9,363 nucleotides of DNA. Source: Caldifarciminota bacterium. GTDB lineage: Bacteria > Hydrothermota > Tepidihabitantia > B3-TA06. A program made the position numbers and the translations under genes. Numbering within the stretch: the stretch's first letter is position 1; the number at the start of each line of letters is the position of its first letter. This document shows, piece after piece, positions 1-5,958 of this stretch. Under the pieces are notes generated by a model that saw only the letters and a list, made by a program, of their open reading frames with translations, did not search any database and was not told the DNA's origin. The stretch is taken from the NCBI GenBank assembly GCA_014729665.1, contig WJJO01000474.1, positions 1 to 9,363 of the forward strand, given 5' to 3'.

Positions 1-408
1 ACCCGCGAGGGCCGGATTAAGGAAGTTATGCCCCAGACCGCCGAACAACGCCTTGACTATGATGATGGCAAATGCCGAACCCGCCGCGGGAATCCACAAA
101 GGAACGGTTGGCGGCACGTTGTAGGCAAGGAGCATCCCCGTGATTACTGCCGAACCGTCAAGACAGCTAAGAAGGGGGCGTTTGAATGCAAGGTTCATAA
201 GGAACTCTGCGGCAACCGCAGCACCCACAGATACTAAAACAAGCCATAGGGAGTACCACCCGTAGAAATGGATAGCCCCTCCGAGGGCGGGAAGGAGCGC
301 TACTACCACCATGTACATGATGGTGCGGACATTGAACGGCACCTTCATGTGAGGGGAGGGCGTTACCAGGAACTTTCTGGACACAGCTGAATCTGACCCG
401 GTATTCAC
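1..408 (-). CDS. rnfD: Rnf complex subunit RnfD, N-terminal 136 residues (runs off the left edge)
   Basis: RnfD is a membrane subunit of the ion-translocating ferredoxin:NAD+ oxidoreductase and is homologous to NqrB. The frame is open from a GTG at 408 to the left edge. Seen in the sequence: the near-N-terminal motif TPSPH (residues 16-20), hydrophobic segments at about 28-48, 52-74 and 104-122, the family stretch DGSAVITGMLLAYNVPP (84-100), and GGLGHNFLNPALAG (123-136). The last is the conserved NPA-containing loop of RnfD/NqrB. The covalent-flavin Thr site would lie beyond the window. It follows rnfC by 52 bases, the usual C-then-D order, so it is probably cotranscribed. The frame contains no ATG, GTG or TTG upstream of 408. 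GTG-408 has only a GGGG tract as ribosome site. A second GTG at 384 would place TPSPH at the more usual distance from the N terminus. Identity is secure and the start is not. Confidence 0.9.
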   Translation of the reverse strand, partial: MNTGSDSAVSRKFLVTPSPHMKVPFNVRTIMYMVVVALLPALGGAIHFYGWYSLWLVLVSVGAAVAAEFLMNLAFKRPLLSCLDGSAVITGMLLAYNVPPTVPLWIPAAGSAFAIIIVKALFGGLGHNFLNPALAG

Positions 409-460
409 GTCAACCCCATTCGGGGGAAGAGGGATGAGTGATGGAATGTTACGGTAAGGT

Positions 461-1807
461 TCATTTCTTCTCCTTCTTGCGGCTTCTTTCTGCAAAGATT
501 AAATCCTTTCCGTATTTAATCCACTGCACCAGCCTGCGGCCGGACGGACACACGAATGCACACGAACCGCACTCTATGCAGTCCAGGATGCCCCAATCCT
601 CGGCTTTCTCCAGCTTACCGTACTCGGCCATGCGTGCATTCTCGCAGGGCACCAGTCTCATCGGGCATATCCCCACACACTTCCCGCACCTCAGACAGTT
701 CACCTCCGGGGCTGTCCTGAAGATATTCCGCTTTCCTGTAAGGAAAAGCAATCCCGACGTTCCCTTAATAACCGGAACGTCCAGCGTAGATTGGGCAATA
801 CCCATCATCGGACCGCCCGAGATGAATTTAGAAACATCTGGCTTCAGGCCTCCGCAGAAGGAAACTATATCCGAACAAAGCGTACCTATACGTACGAGAA
901 GATTCCTGGGCTCGGTAATGCCCGGTCCGGTAACGGTAACCACCCTTTCGTAAAGAGGCTTTCGTTTCGAGATAGCCTCGTAGACGGCATATGCCGTGCC
1001 CGTGTTCTGAACAACCACGCCGACCATGAAGGGCAATCCTCCCTTGGGAACCTCCCTGCCAAGCAAAGCCGAAATAAGCTGTTTCTCGGCCCCCTGCGGA
1101 TATTTTGTCTTTACGGTTACCACCTCGGCTTCGGACCAAACCCTGGAGGCAGTTTCGGTCATTACCCTGATGGCCTCAGGCTTGTTGTGCTCTATTGCGA
1201 TGATAACCTTCTCCAGTCCGAGTACCCGCGCCAGGATCTTAGCCCCCATGATTATCCCCTCCGGTTTCTCGCGCATAAGCCTGTCGTCTGCGGTAAGGAA
1301 GGGCTCGCATTCCGCCCCGTTTATTATAAGCCTGTCGATGGAGGCGTCGGGCGGGGGAGAAACCTTGACCGCTGTAGGGAATGCCGCACCCCCAAGACCG
1401 ACTATCCCGGCAGCGCTCATCATGTTCTTTATCTTTTCCGGCTTGAGTTTCTCGACTTGAGCCTCAGAACGCGGCTTGACGGAATCATCGAATTTGTCCT
1501 CGCCGTCCGACTCGATGACTACCGACTTGACAGGTAAAGGTAAAGCGGGATGGGGCCAGGATTCGATAGCCTTCACCTTACCGGAGATCGAGGAGTGTAC
1601 GGACGCTGAGATAAATCCTGCGGCTTCTGCAATCAGCGTACCTGCCTTGACCTCATCACCTGCGGCTACGACCGGTTTGGCAGGCGCTCCGGTATGCTGG
1701 GAAAGGGGAATCACCACCTTTTCGGGTGCAGGCATTATCTCGATGGATTTTTCTTCAGCCAGCTCTTTGAATTCCGGCGGATGAATGCCGCCGCGAAAGG
1801 TAATCAT
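461..1807 (-). CDS. rnfC: Rnf complex ferredoxin:NAD+ oxidoreductase subunit RnfC
   Basis: RnfC is the membrane-associated NADH/FMN and iron-sulfur subunit of the Rnf complex, which couples electron transfer from ferredoxin to NAD+ to ion pumping. The 448 residues begin with the family signature FRGGIHPPE (4-12). A biotinyl/lipoyl-like beta domain follows (about 30-100). The nucleotide/FMN-binding Rossmann region has GLGGAAFPT (137-145) and NGAECEP (163-169), followed by the SLBB-like part. Two 4Fe-4S motifs come last: C371-C374-C377-C381-P and C410-C413-C416-C420-P. The length matches the short form of the family, without the Ala/Lys-rich tail of gammaproteobacterial RnfC; the end is simply basic (RSRKKEKK). 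The ATG is preceded by AAAGGAGC (1817-1824). A consensus promoter lies just upstream, so this is the first gene of an rnf operon that continues with rnfD. Confidence 0.97.
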   Translation of the reverse strand: MITFRGGIHPPEFKELAEEKSIEIMPAPEKVVIPLSQHTGAPAKPVVAAGDEVKAGTLIAEAAGFISASVHSSISGKVKAIESWPHPALPLPVKSVVIESDGEDKFDDSVKPRSEAQVEKLKPEKIKNMMSAAGIVGLGGAAFPTAVKVSPPPDASIDRLIINGAECEPFLTADDRLMREKPEGIIMGAKILARVLGLEKVIIAIEHNKPEAIRVMTETASRVWSEAEVVTVKTKYPQGAEKQLISALLGREVPKGGLPFMVGVVVQNTGTAYAVYEAISKRKPLYERVVTVTGPGITEPRNLLVRIGTLCSDIVSFCGGLKPDVSKFISGGPMMGIAQSTLDVPVIKGTSGLLFLTGKRNIFRTAPEVNCLRCGKCVGICPMRLVPCENARMAEYGKLEKAEDWGILDCIECGSCAFVCPSGRRLVQWIKYGKDLIFAERSRKKEKK

Positions 1808-1816
1808 AAATCTGAC

Positions 1817-1824
1817 GCTCCTTT
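1817..1824 (-). promoter_or_regulatory. ribosome binding site of rnfC
   Basis: Read on the minus strand, AAAGGAGC lies 9 bases before the ATG at 1807. It is a good Shine-Dalgarno match and supports this start, giving an N terminus that begins directly with the conserved MITFRGGIHPPE. Confidence 0.75.
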
Positions 1825-1849
1825 GCGAATATGAGACGATTGTCCGTCG

Positions 1850-1877
1850 ATTATAGACACAAGGGAGTTTTTGTCAA
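1850..1877 (-). promoter_or_regulatory. consensus sigma-70-type promoter of rnfC
   Basis: On the minus strand a perfect -35 TTGACA (1872-1877) and a perfect -10 TATAAT (1850-1855) are separated by 16 bases. Transcription should start near 1843, giving a leader of about 36 bases that includes the ribosome site. Perfect hexamers suggest strong, largely constitutive expression of the rnf operon, although the 16-base spacer is one shorter than the optimum. I see no clear operator overlapping it. Confidence 0.85.
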
Positions 1878-2179
1878 CCGATTAGCACCTTCCATTAAAA
1901 GATATGCAGAAACTATCAAACAGTCAGATTGAAGAATTCAAAACAACTAAGTGAAGTAAGATATTCCCTCTACGGTTACCGACACAGGCTTGAAAAGGCT
2001 ATACTTGAACGAGCGTTAATCCCCGGATTAAAGGTGAGGTGATGAATTGGAGAGATCGTACCGGCTTAGGGATAGTATCGAATGAAGATAAACCTAAGTT
2101 TCTTATGAGTCAAACCATACAAAACCTTGGTCGTAACGATTGGGTAACCGCCCCGACTGCAACTTCTATAGAGTATCTA
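1878..2179. other. intergenic stretch upstream of the rnf promoter with no convincing gene
   Basis: About 300 bases separate the end of the lipoprotein gene from the rnf promoter. On the plus strand a TATACT box (2000-2005) is followed by AAAGGTGAGG (2030-2039) and an ATG at 2042. This opens a 66-codon frame to 2242 whose last 21 codons run antisense into the lipoprotein gene. The encoded peptide (MNWRDRTGLGIVSNED...) shows no domain I recognise and its possible -35 is poor, so I do not call it a gene. No clear intrinsic terminator is visible for the minus-strand lipoprotein gene. Confidence 0.4.
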
Positions 2180-2791
2180 TTAGTCCTTGTACTCCAGTGT
2201 GAGTTTCGGCCAGAGGGCTTCATCATCTTCGTAATCGCTTGAATAGAAACTTGTCCAGTCATCTTCCACCGTTGTCTCCGAGGTGTCACAGTAAATCATG
2301 AATCCGAAGTTATCGCGGGTCCCGTCGAGCCAGGATGTAACTATTCCGGTAACGTCAACAGACCACCATGAAGCGTTTTCGGGCCATGAGACCGATACCG
2401 CAGATTCGGCATCCTCTTGAGGCTGACTATACCATCGTACCGTCGGTTCGTCCCACGATTCGGTAATCGGTGAAACGAAAATTGATGCCTCGGCTGTGTT
2501 GGAATTGTTGCAATAAAGCTCAAGGTTTGCGGATAATACCTCAACACCGTCGTATTCTGAAAGACCCGTGAACTCAATCAGGGTATAGCACTCCCTGTTT
2601 TCTGCTGATCCGCGTTCCCCGACTGGAAGGGAATCCGTATCACCGAAGTTCGCTTGCAGATTATCACTCCAGACATAGGTATCCTTGCCTTCGAGCCCAC
2701 CGGGTTGAAGTGTAACCGTTCTTTCGGGATTACACCCAGTGACAAATAACACAGAAAATATAAGCAGTAAAACCGAAAACCATCTATTCAT
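2180..2791 (-). CDS. DNRLRE-type lipoprotein
   Basis: This is a predicted surface lipoprotein of 203 residues. It has a short N-terminal hydrophobic signal (residues 6-19) ending in the lipobox V-T-G-C20, so it should be cleaved by signal peptidase II and lipid-anchored. From about residue 25 the whole protein resembles one DNRLRE/disaggregatase-related beta domain: TVTLQPGG, KDTYVWSDN, a YTLIEFTGL strand, ANLELY, SWDEPTVRW, WSVDVTGIVTSWLDG, NFGFMIY and a terminal WPKLTLEYKD. Such domains usually occur as modules of large secreted, cell-surface or carbohydrate-related proteins; here one stands alone on a lipid anchor. Function is unknown, and structural or adhesive binding is only inference. 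It has its own promoter and a close ribosome site, AAGGAGGA, three bases before the ATG, so it is probably monocistronic. Confidence 0.85.
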   Translation of the reverse strand: MNRWFSVLLLIFSVLFVTGCNPERTVTLQPGGLEGKDTYVWSDNLQANFGDTDSLPVGERGSAENRECYTLIEFTGLSEYDGVEVLSANLELYCNNSNTAEASIFVSPITESWDEPTVRWYSQPQEDAESAVSVSWPENASWWSVDVTGIVTSWLDGTRDNFGFMIYCDTSETTVEDDWTSFYSSDYEDDEALWPKLTLEYKD

Positions 2792-2794
2792 AAG

Positions 2795-2802
2795 TCCTCC
2801 TT
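2795..2802 (-). promoter_or_regulatory. strong ribosome binding site of the lipoprotein gene
   Basis: On the minus strand AAGGAGGA is followed by only CTT and then the ATG at 2791. The Shine-Dalgarno match is near perfect but the spacing is unusually tight. It fixes the start so that the signal peptide begins MNRWFSVLLL. Confidence 0.8.
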
Positions 2803-2815
2803 AAGGTAATAAATT

Positions 2816-2843
2816 ATGTTACACCGCACCCTGAATTTGTCAA
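2816..2843 (-). promoter_or_regulatory. promoter of the lipoprotein gene
   Basis: A minus-strand TTGACA (2838-2843) lies 16 bases from TAACAT (2816-2821), which matches 4 of 6 bases of the -10 consensus. An expected start near 2809 gives a leader of about 18 bases, almost filled by the ribosome site. The -35 is perfect and the -10 is moderate. Confidence 0.65.
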
Positions 2844-2845
2844 CC

Positions 2846-2874
2846 TAAAAAGAACCGGTAGTCTATTACACCGT
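2846..2874 (-). terminator. candidate intrinsic terminator of the MFS gene
   Basis: On the minus strand, 22 bases after the exporter's stop codon, CGGTGT pairs with AC-(T)-ACCG around the loop AATAG, with one bulged T. It is followed by GTTCTTTTT. The stem is short but the T tract is in the right place, and it sits just upstream of the next gene's promoter, where a terminator is expected. Confidence 0.45.
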
Positions 2875-2895
2875 GAGGAAGATTTCAGAATATCC

Positions 2896-4239
2896 TCATC
2901 TATCGGCTAAACCGTTTATTACACCGAGACCGAATACGAGTGCTGATATAACAGCAATCCCTCCACCCAAACGAAGGGTCAAGGGCGTTCCGATATACTC
3001 TGCAAGCGTCCCCATAACAAGCCTGCCGAAGGGAACTATCCCCACTATTGCTATGGTATAAAGACTCATCACCCTGCCGCGTTTCTCATCGGGTACAATA
3101 TTCTGAAGCAGCGTGTTCGATGAAGCGAACTGTATCATCTGACCGAAACCGGCAAGCGTCATTAATACGAGTGTTATCCAGAAATTATGAGAAAAGGACG
3201 ATGCGGCTATCGAACCGCCGAAGATGATGGAAGCCACGGGGATAATCCTCCACAGGTTCTGGACCTTCTTGCGGGTGCCGATGAATACCGCACCCATTAT
3301 TGCGCCTATCCCTACACCCGAAAGGAGCCAGCCGAATGCCTGCTCGAATGATTTGACCACTCCGAAGGACTGTTGCATCAGTTGCTCGACGGTGCCCAGT
3401 TCCTCTGAGGCGACCACCGGGAGCAGCGCAAGATAAAACAGACCGAAGAATGCCAGTGATGCGAGAAGAAGGAGTATTGACCGGATGGGAGGAGAAGAAA
3501 ATGCGTATTTAATACCCTGTTTGAGATCCTTTAGGGGATGGGATTTGAGTGCAGGCGGTTTATGCGGGGGAAGACGCATCGCAAGCAGGCAGAAGATTAT
3601 GGCAAGATAAGTAACGGCATTTATGATAAAACAGATGCCTTCGCCGGAGAACTCGACAAGCGCGGAACCGGGTGGAACGAGCGGTCGAATCCAGTCTGAC
3701 GCAAACCCGAGAACAAGGCCTGCCAGTGCAGGGCCTACCAGCCGGGCAAGGTTGAACATCGCCGAGTTCAGGGCAATTGCCGAGCCGAGGTTTTCCCTGC
3801 GTTCAACCATGTGAACGACGAATGCCTGACGCGCGGGTATGTCAAATGCGCGTACGAGGCCGTAAAGGACGCTCAATGCGATTATCTGCCAGATGCTGAT
3901 TGTGCCTGTCAGTGCAAGTACGGCGAGTATGGACGCCTGGACCGTAGCCATTATTTGAGTAAAGAGGATCATCCTGTGACGGTTGATTCTGTCGGCTGCA
4001 ACACCTGCAAAGGGCGAGATGAAGAATATGGGAACGAGCATCGTGAATCCGACGATGCCTATGTAAAGCTCGGAACGTGTTACCTTGTATATAAGATACT
4101 CGAAGGCAACCCGCTGCATCCAGTAACCGATAAGGGAGGTGAAGTGGCCGGCGAAGTAGAGTCTGTAGTTACGATATGCAAACGCCCTGCCCAGTGTTTT
4201 CAGATTGTATATACCTTTTTTGAATATCTTCTTGACCAA
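2896..4239 (-). CDS. MFS-family transporter of the MFS_3 (EntS-like exporter) type
   Basis: This 447-residue protein is a predicted inner-membrane proton-coupled exporter with about 12 helices. Seen: the opening ALVFRN-like stretch FAYRNYRLYFAGHFTSLIGYWMQ is typical of the MFS_3 group (given here as residues 20-42, split as FAYRNYRLYF and AGHFTSLIGYWMQ). The major facilitator loop 2-3 motif G79-VAAD-R-INRHR is present, as are FDIPARQAFV and LVGPALAGLV in the first half, and a second half beginning near residue 240. The substrate cannot be read from the sequence; relatives export siderophores, macrolides and other small molecules. The start is a TTG at 4239, with GAAAGGA eight bases upstream; the next Met (41) would remove conserved sequence. 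It is transcribed divergently from the hydrolase gene at 4426, from a region with a shared inverted repeat. Confidence 0.9.
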   Translation of the reverse strand: MVKKIFKKGIYNLKTLGRAFAYRNYRLYFAGHFTSLIGYWMQRVAFEYLIYKVTRSELYIGIVGFTMLVPIFFISPFAGVAADRINRHRMILFTQIMATVQASILAVLALTGTISIWQIIALSVLYGLVRAFDIPARQAFVVHMVERRENLGSAIALNSAMFNLARLVGPALAGLVLGFASDWIRPLVPPGSALVEFSGEGICFIINAVTYLAIIFCLLAMRLPPHKPPALKSHPLKDLKQGIKYAFSSPPIRSILLLLASLAFFGLFYLALLPVVASEELGTVEQLMQQSFGVVKSFEQAFGWLLSGVGIGAIMGAVFIGTRKKVQNLWRIIPVASIIFGGSIAASSFSHNFWITLVLMTLAGFGQMIQFASSNTLLQNIVPDEKRGRVMSLYTIAIVGIVPFGRLVMGTLAEYIGTPLTLRLGGGIAVISALVFGLGVINGLADR

Positions 4240-4300
4240 GCGCTAAGTCCTTTCTACGCCGTCTCCCCGGCTTATAGATTACCTCGCTTACTTTCGATAT

Positions 4301-4328
4301 ATTTTATAAGCAATAGTAAGATTGTCAA
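4301..4328 (-). promoter_or_regulatory. promoter of the MFS gene
   Basis: A minus-strand TTGACA (4323-4328) is followed after 16 bases by TAAAAT (4301-4306), a 5 of 6 match. Transcription would begin near 4294, giving a leader of about 55 bases. The leader contains a small GC stem (GCCG/CGGC, 4258-4271) just before the ribosome site. The -35 box forms one arm of the inverted repeat at 4320-4344. Confidence 0.7.
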
Positions 4329-4344
4329 CGAGAGATTGACAATC
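4320..4344. repeat. inverted repeat between the divergent MFS and hydrolase genes
   Basis: Perfect 9-base arms GATTGTCAA (4320-4328) and TTGACAATC (4336-4344) flank the 7-base centre CGAGAGA. Each arm contains a TTGACA -35 hexamer facing outwards: the left arm serves the minus-strand exporter gene and the right arm could serve the plus-strand hydrolase gene. It could be simply two back-to-back promoters, or an operator through which one regulator controls both genes. No regulator gene lies next to it. Confidence 0.7.
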
Positions 4345-4363
4345 CACAAGATTCATATTAACC
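4336..4363 (+). promoter_or_regulatory. possible promoter of the hydrolase operon
   Basis: A perfect plus-strand TTGACA (4336-4341) has no good -10 at the usual distance. The best options are TTAACC (4358-4363, spacer 16) or TATTAA (4356-4361, spacer 14). The weak -10 may mean low or activator-dependent expression. A further TTGACA at 4397-4402 is too close to the start codon to act as a -35 for this gene. Confidence 0.4.
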
Positions 4364-4425
4364 TCAGGGACCGGATACTCGGGAATTCTATCTGCCTTGA
4401 CAGGATTAAAACCGCAGGAGTTGAG

Positions 4426-5106
4426 ATGACAGATTTCAGTCCGAATGTCGAAACATTACAACTGGGGACGGTTAACGCCTATATTATTAACGGAGAAAGA
4501 AAGATTCTCGTCGATACGGGTAATCCGGGTGGAGTAAAACGAATCCTAGCAAGGTTCAGGAAATACTCTATTGACCCGAGTGAGATTTCACTCATCCTTC
4601 TCACCCATTACCACGCGGACCATACCGGAAATGCTGCCGAACTGAAGGATACGCTCAACGTACCTGTCGCCATCCACGAGACCGAGGCCGATGGCCTGAG
4701 TAAAGGTCATGCGCCTGCAAAACCCGTAACCGGATTCGCAAGGTTCCTTGCAAGGATGACCGAACGGACTAAGTCACCTCCTTGTGAAGCCGATATTCTG
4801 CTTTCGGACGGCTTCTCGCTTAACGCATACGGAGTGGAGGCAAAGGTAATACACACACCAGGACACTCTCCGGGATCGTGCTCGGTAATCTGTAAATCGG
4901 GTGAAGCTCTGACAGGCGACCTCGTGTTCGGTCATCTATTCCTCAACCGCAGGAAACCTGCTGAACCGATGTTCTGCGACGATCAGGAACAGGCAAGACA
5001 GAGCATCCGGAAGCTGCTTTCATATGAACCTGCGATTATTTACCCAGGGCACGGTGGACCGTTCCGGTCCGAAGACGTAGCTTTCAAATTCGGTATTCAC
5101 ACGTAG
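4426..5106 (+). CDS. metallo-beta-lactamase-fold hydrolase
   Basis: This 226-residue protein is a cytosolic metal-dependent hydrolase of the MBL superfamily. All metal ligands of a dinuclear zinc site are visible: H61-x-H63-x-D65-H66 (THYHADHTG), H147 in TPGHSPGS, D165 in TGDLVFG and H209 in YPGHGGP. The N-terminal beta segment (VNAYIINGERKILVDTG, 16-32) is typical. Length and layout fit the glyoxalase II-like/MBL-fold group, but this group acts on very varied substrates and I cannot assign one. The reading frame stays open far upstream (from 3811), but that part is antisense to the exporter. The ATG at 4426 is supported by CAGGAG (4415-4420), five bases before it, and by the conserved N terminus. 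The next gene starts 10 bases after its stop, so the two form an operon. Confidence 0.92.
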   Translation: MTDFSPNVETLQLGTVNAYIINGERKILVDTGNPGGVKRILARFRKYSIDPSEISLILLTHYHADHTGNAAELKDTLNVPVAIHETEADGLSKGHAPAKPVTGFARFLARMTERTKSPPCEADILLSDGFSLNAYGVEAKVIHTPGHSPGSCSVICKSGEALTGDLVFGHLFLNRRKPAEPMFCDDQEQARQSIRKLLSYEPAIIYPGHGGPFRSEDVAFKFGIHT

Positions 5107-5116
5107 TCCCGGACGT

Positions 5117-5902
5117 ATGGAAAAATCTCGCAGAAAACCCGTTACGTTCCGATATCTATTGTACAACTACAGGGGAGTCCTGTTCAATGTGTTGTTCTTC
5201 GTCTATATCCTGACTGCAAAAATCCCCCTGGTTAAGACCGTTGCAGGGGTTATGGAGCTTAATCAGACAAACATAGTTGTCGGACTTATCCTTATCGTAG
5301 TGACGTTTGCAGAACTTGTGGGCATCCACCTTAAGCTTCCCGTACTCAACTCCCGTATAGGCAAGGGTGAGATAAAACGTTTCGCCCTTTTCTTTGTAAT
5401 CTGGGTGTTCCACATCGTGGTGAATATGTCGCTCGTGATATTCGGATTGAAGGCTGCAGGGATATTCTTCGAGAACGAACGCCTGTCCTGGCTGCCAGTG
5501 GTGTTCGCCGTATTCGTTGTCCTCAAGGAGATATACTTATTAATGTACTTCTGGGCAAGGCCGAGAATAAAGAGGAAGGTGCCTGAAGCCAGGCTCGTGA
5601 TCCGTGAATTGACAGGTGACGCGCTCATATTCTGCTGGAGTGCTGTGGCCTTCACGGTAACCTGGGTCTACGGGGCATCGGCTGGATTAGTTCAGCCGGG
5701 TAACGTTCTTGTCATTATCCTGCAGCTCGTCGGGGCAATGCTTATCTTCCTGATGATGTTTCTTCCCCTCAGACTGCTTCAGTTCTACGAGGAGTGGACT
5801 ACCCCCAGAACCAAAAGCCAGAAGTTATGGACATGGTTAAGCCTTTCGGCCAGTATTCTTGCAGCGATATTGATACTTATCCTGAATCTTCCCCGGTGGT
5901 AG
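5117..5902 (+). CDS. membrane protein with about seven transmembrane helices, unknown family
   Basis: I do not recognise a family for this 261-residue protein. It is strongly hydrophobic, with likely helices at about 20-36, 51-71, 88-110, 123-146, 168-188, 195-220 and 238-257. Its N terminus (MEKSRRKP) is basic, and basic loops at 80-88 and 148-164 suggest that those sides face the cytoplasm. No catalytic motif or conserved Cys/His cluster is visible. Acidic residues within or at the edges of helices (E66, E138, E225-E226) could be functional. The ATG lies 10 bases after the hydrolase stop and has only a weak ribosome site (CCGGA), so translation may be coupled to the upstream gene. The pairing with an MBL-fold hydrolase is the only functional hint. 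Confidence 0.8.
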   Translation: MEKSRRKPVTFRYLLYNYRGVLFNVLFFVYILTAKIPLVKTVAGVMELNQTNIVVGLILIVVTFAELVGIHLKLPVLNSRIGKGEIKRFALFFVIWVFHIVVNMSLVIFGLKAAGIFFENERLSWLPVVFAVFVVLKEIYLLMYFWARPRIKRKVPEARLVIRELTGDALIFCWSAVAFTVTWVYGASAGLVQPGNVLVIILQLVGAMLIFLMMFLPLRLLQFYEEWTTPRTKSQKLWTWLSLSASILAAILILILNLPRW

Positions 5903-5909
5903 AACCGGG
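5892..5909 (+). other. small GC hairpin overlapping the stop of the membrane protein gene
   Basis: CCCGGT (5892-5897) and ACCGGG (5904-5909) form a perfect 6-base stem around the loop GGTAGA, which contains most of the TAG stop codon. There is no T tract after it, so it is not a standard intrinsic terminator. It lies 16 bases upstream of the next gene's -35 box and may mark the transcript end or stabilise the 3' end. Confidence 0.35.
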
Positions 5910-5925
5910 CATCGAACAGGTTTCC

Positions 5926-5953
5926 TTGACTCGGAAGGTGTAAGAGGTATAGT
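5926..5953 (+). promoter_or_regulatory. promoter of the hydroxyacid dehydrogenase gene, probably giving a leaderless mRNA
   Basis: TTGACT (5926-5931, 5 of 6) and TATAGT (5948-5953, 5 of 6) are 16 bases apart. The -10 box ends only five bases before the ATG at 5959, so the expected transcription start falls on or within a base or two of the A of the start codon. There is no good Shine-Dalgarno sequence at proper spacing; the only purine run, AAGAGG, lies between the promoter boxes. Confidence 0.65.
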
Positions 5954-5958
5954 CTGAT

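Noticed and set aside
791..1537. 248-codon plus-strand open frame within rnfC
   Set aside because: It is antisense to a clearly conserved gene, has no ribosome site, and its translation matches no domain I know. It is a by-product of rnfC codon use.
1808..2179. Possible Rex-type redox operator or riboswitch upstream of rnfC
   Set aside because: I found no TTGTTAAnnnnTTAACAA-like palindrome, and the leader of about 36 bases is too short for a riboswitch.
2039..2242. Plus-strand small ORF with AAAGGTGAGG before a GTG/ATG
   Set aside because: The peptide has no recognisable features, its -35 box is poor, and the last 21 codons are antisense to the lipoprotein gene. Conservation in relatives would be needed to revive it.
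4397..4402. Third TTGACA near the hydrolase start
   Set aside because: It lies 23 bases before the ATG with no -10 box at 16-17 bases, and its downstream region is occupied by the ribosome site.
3811..4425. Long open frame upstream of and in frame with the MBL hydrolase, as if it were a 431-residue protein
   Set aside because: The first 205 codons lie antisense to the exporter and through the divergent promoter. The MBL family N terminus and a good ribosome site place the start at 4426.
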